From a virus: a DNA stretch of 30,084 nucleotides. The position numbers and the translations under genes are program-made. Below, in pieces: positions 28,596-30,084 of this stretch. The stretch spans positions 1 through 30,084 of the IMG/VR virus record IMGVR_UViG_3300048445_000076; one strand, written 5' to 3'. The notes beneath the pieces were generated by a model, which did not search any database, was not told where the DNA came from, and saw only the letters and a program-made list of their open reading frames with translations. Position 1 is the first letter of the stretch. The number at the start of each line of letters is the position of its first letter.

Positions 28596-29356
28596 AGTAC
28601 TCCTCTTTTGACGTAGTTATTAATTGCATCCATATTGTTTTGCATAAACCAATATCGGTATGCTTCTAAGCTTTGGTCTACCTCTTGTAGCCCTTGTTCT
28701 ATAAAGTAATCAGAACATTCAAAGATAGCAATGTCTCTTGTGTTCTTATCGACTACTAAGAAGATGAATTCATCAGCTCCAAAGATATCTAAGTACAAAG
28801 CAGTCTGCAATGTATACTTAAAGTTCTTAGCACTCCACTTAAATTTCTCAATATCAGAAGTTGTCTTCAGATCAATGATTGTTTTACCTTTCATTGCATC
28901 AGCCTTACCTCTAACAGCAATGTCGCCAAACATCTTTATCCCGGGAACTTCGAATTTGCATCCTCCTAATAGTTCTCTAGCTTCATTGCAATCTGATACA
29001 GCTCTAGCAATGTATCGAGCGTTATTGTACTCAGACCTCGTATACACATTGTTTTCTCCAAACTCTTTTACCGCATCCTTGTAACCTTTAGCTACTTTGG
29101 TGGTATTTATAATATTTAATTCAGATAGCTTTTCTGGTTCTAACACCATTAAGTGGATTAGTGATCCGTCTCTTAATGCTTGTTTAGGTAAGTTGTCTGG
29201 TGCTATGAACTTCTTTGGACTAACCAATAAGTCCTTCATAGACGAGCTACTTAAAGCTTTATCTGTTCCTAAGTAATTGTAATAAAAGTCATCGTCTAAC
29301 ATCTTCGGTAAGATGTCTAACTTATCCCACTTTTCATCGTTTAATAATGTAATCAT
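28592..29356 (-). CDS. exonuclease VIII-like PD-(D/E)XK nuclease (254 aa)
   Basis: The order fits the RecE/exonuclease VIII-like group (DUF3799 type): SSSSMKDLLVSPKKF (39-50), DGSLIHLMVLEP with His68, then RGKADAMKG with Asp153, TIIDLKTTSDI with Asp162 and Lys164, and YTLQTALYLDIFG with Gln184 and Tyr188. By family knowledge these enzymes chew 5' ends of double-stranded DNA to make 3' overhangs for annealing recombination. No annealing protein (RecT or Erf type) is visible here; it may lie outside the window. The gene starts as ATGA over the stop of a tiny membrane protein gene. Confidence 0.88.
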   Translation of the reverse strand: MITLLNDEKWDKLDILPKMLDDDFYYNYLGTDKALSSSSMKDLLVSPKKFIAPDNLPKQALRDGSLIHLMVLEPEKLSELNIINTTKVAKGYKDAVKEFGENNVYTRSEYNNARYIARAVSDCNEARELLGGCKFEVPGIKMFGDIAVRGKADAMKGKTIIDLKTTSDIEKFKWSAKNFKYTLQTALYLDIFGADEFIFLVVDKNTRDIAIFECSDYFIEQGLQEVDQSLEAYRYWFMQNNMDAINNYVKRGVL

Positions 29357-29457
29357 TTGTTATAAAGTTTAGTTAGTAATAATAATATCCACACAGTTTG
29401 CATCATAATTATGAAGTAGTGTGCCATTCTATCTGATTTGTTATACTTCTTTCTCAT
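29353..29457 (-). CDS. tiny single-span membrane protein (34 aa)
   Basis: The frame reads MRKKYNKSDRMAHYFIIMMQ and continues TVWILLLLTKLYNK: a basic N-terminus, one hydrophobic helix and a basic end. Both ends are ATGA overlaps, with the zinc-knuckle gene upstream and the exonuclease gene downstream. This precise fit argues strongly for translation. The function is unknown. Confidence 0.6.
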   Translation of the reverse strand: MRKKYNKSDRMAHYFIIMMQTVWILLLLTKLYNK

Positions 29458-29576
29458 AACATATCAGCTTTAAGACAGTCAAGAGAACAAGGTTGTCCTC
29501 CAGCATCTGGTTTACCGCAAATAGGGCATTCTGTACTTTCTGATTCGTCTTCTTCTAGGTGGTTGTAAACGTTCAT
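29454..29576 (-). CDS. tiny cysteine-rich protein (40 aa)
   Basis: An acidic N-terminus (MNVYNHLEEDESESTE) is followed by CPICGKPDAGGQPCSLDCLK, a likely zinc-binding knuckle (Cys-x2-Cys ... Cys-x3-Cys). It ends ADML and overlaps the next gene as ATGA. A 77-base AT-rich gap separates it from the DUF3310 gene. In that gap TTG is followed 20 bases later by TAGTTTAG, a weak match to a Bacteroidota promoter. The function is unknown. Confidence 0.6.
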   Translation of the reverse strand: MNVYNHLEEDESESTECPICGKPDAGGQPCSLDCLKADML

Positions 29577-29653
29577 ATCTTATTGTTTTATTGTTTATGA
29601 AGCTAAACTACAAAACAAATTGTTAATAACCAAGACATTTATTATTATTTTTT

Positions 29654-29899
29654 TTAATCAGTAGCATCTGATGTCCACATACTAGCTTCCTTATCTCTCA
29701 ACTCCTTTACATATTGTATCTCTCGTTCTAGGTAATCCTTAGCTTTATACAGATCTTGTAGCTCATCATCTTTCTTACCAGCTCTGATTATATACTTTAG
29801 AATACATCCTCTATTGAACCCTAAATTCCAAGCTTGGATGACATCGATTAAATCGAAGTCACCCTTATCATTCTCATAGTACACTTTAGTTCCCCTCAT
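29654..29899 (-). CDS. DUF3310-like protein (81 aa)
   Basis: The segment FDLIDVIQAWNLGFNRGCIL, KYIIRAGKKDDELQDLYKAK, DYLEREIQ (residues 15-62) matches the short DUF3310 domain common in phages, with its 'dvi.aw.l.f..G...KYi.RaG.Kd....DL.Ka..YL' pattern. The family has been likened to nucleotide kinases or pyrophosphatases, but its reaction is not settled. It lies in the early/replication cluster, which fits a role in nucleotide metabolism. It overlaps the upstream coiled-coil gene by 14 bases. Confidence 0.85.
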   Translation of the reverse strand: MRGTKVYYENDKGDFDLIDVIQAWNLGFNRGCILKYIIRAGKKDDELQDLYKAKDYLEREIQYVKELRDKEASMWTSDATD

Positions 29900-30077
29900 C
29901 TCTACTGGCTTTAATATCCAACTCCATAGCTACGTTATCTACATCTTTATTGTATCTGTCATAGGCATCTGAATAACCCTCAATGCGAGTCATAATGTGT
30001 CTGGTCTTATTAGCCATCTCATAGGTTAAGGCTAATGCTTGTTCTAAGTCATCCACTCTTTGGGCTAACTTATCCAT
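29886..30077 (-). CDS. small coiled-coil protein (63 aa)
   Basis: The protein begins MDKLAQRVDDLEQALALTYE and remains helical and charged to the end (VAMELDIKASRDEGN), with heptad-like Leu/Ala spacing at the start. It is probably a small oligomeric accessory protein. It is the first gene visible at the right edge, and its promoter lies outside the window. No family is recognised. Confidence 0.65.
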   Translation of the reverse strand: MDKLAQRVDDLEQALALTYEMANKTRHIMTRIEGYSDAYDRYNKDVDNVAMELDIKASRDEGN

Positions 30078-30084
30078 TCTGCTT

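Overview
The window looks like part of the genome of a tailed double-stranded DNA phage with a siphovirus-type tail, infecting a Bacteroidota host, probably a flavobacterium and probably marine. Every convincing gene lies on the minus strand, so transcription runs from right (30 kb) to left (1). The host assignment is an inference. It rests on AT-rich DNA, the lack of Shine-Dalgarno sequences in front of most starts, one clear Bacteroidota-type promoter (TTTG ... TAnnTTTG at 24659-24692), and many proteins that resemble families I know from Bacteroidota phages. No integrase, repressor, tRNA, CRISPR array or reverse transcriptase was seen.

Layout in the direction of transcription. 30.1-28.4 kb holds early or replication-type genes: a coiled-coil protein, a DUF3310-like protein, two tiny proteins, an exonuclease VIII-like PD-(D/E)XK nuclease, and a protein resembling the DNA-binding domain of DnaA. 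27.9-25.3 kb is the packaging module: a small-terminase candidate, a GIY-YIG/T5orf172-type protein lodged between the subunits, an 80-residue protein, and the large terminase. 25.3-24.7 kb is a non-coding block with six 14-bp iterons in near-helical phase, an 18-bp tandem repeat and a GATC-rich direct repeat; it may be a packaging or replication site. 24.69-23.04 kb is a self-contained cassette with its own promoter and terminator. It carries a GP88-like cysteine-rich protein and small proteins, four of whose genes begin almost identically (MET-I/K). 22.9-22.2 kb is gene-poor and rich in hairpins.

22.2-15.3 kb is the tail module: tail assembly chaperone, terminator-like and gp10-like connectors, two large tail proteins, and a short tape measure protein. 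The chaperone gene carries an apparent programmed -1 frameshift (TTTGGGA). It would add 54 codons that end exactly at an ATGA overlap with the next gene. 15.2-9.4 kb is the head module: XkdF-like protease, two tiny proteins, scaffold, major capsid protein, tail-tube-like protein, a small structural protein, portal with an extra C-terminal domain, and a head-tail connector. This order (terminase, tail, then head, with the portal near the end) is not the usual one.

9.4-2.1 kb holds a 1969-residue tail fibre with an S74 autocleaving chaperone, a likely fibre-tip protein, and three small proteins. 2.0 kb-1 is a lysis region with an amidase and several small membrane proteins. Its far end contains an AT-rich array of repeated TTGCGTAT-like motifs. 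At least ten genes shorter than 60 codons were read by hand in gaps. Most are joined to neighbours by ATGA or TAATG overlaps, which is good evidence that they are translated.
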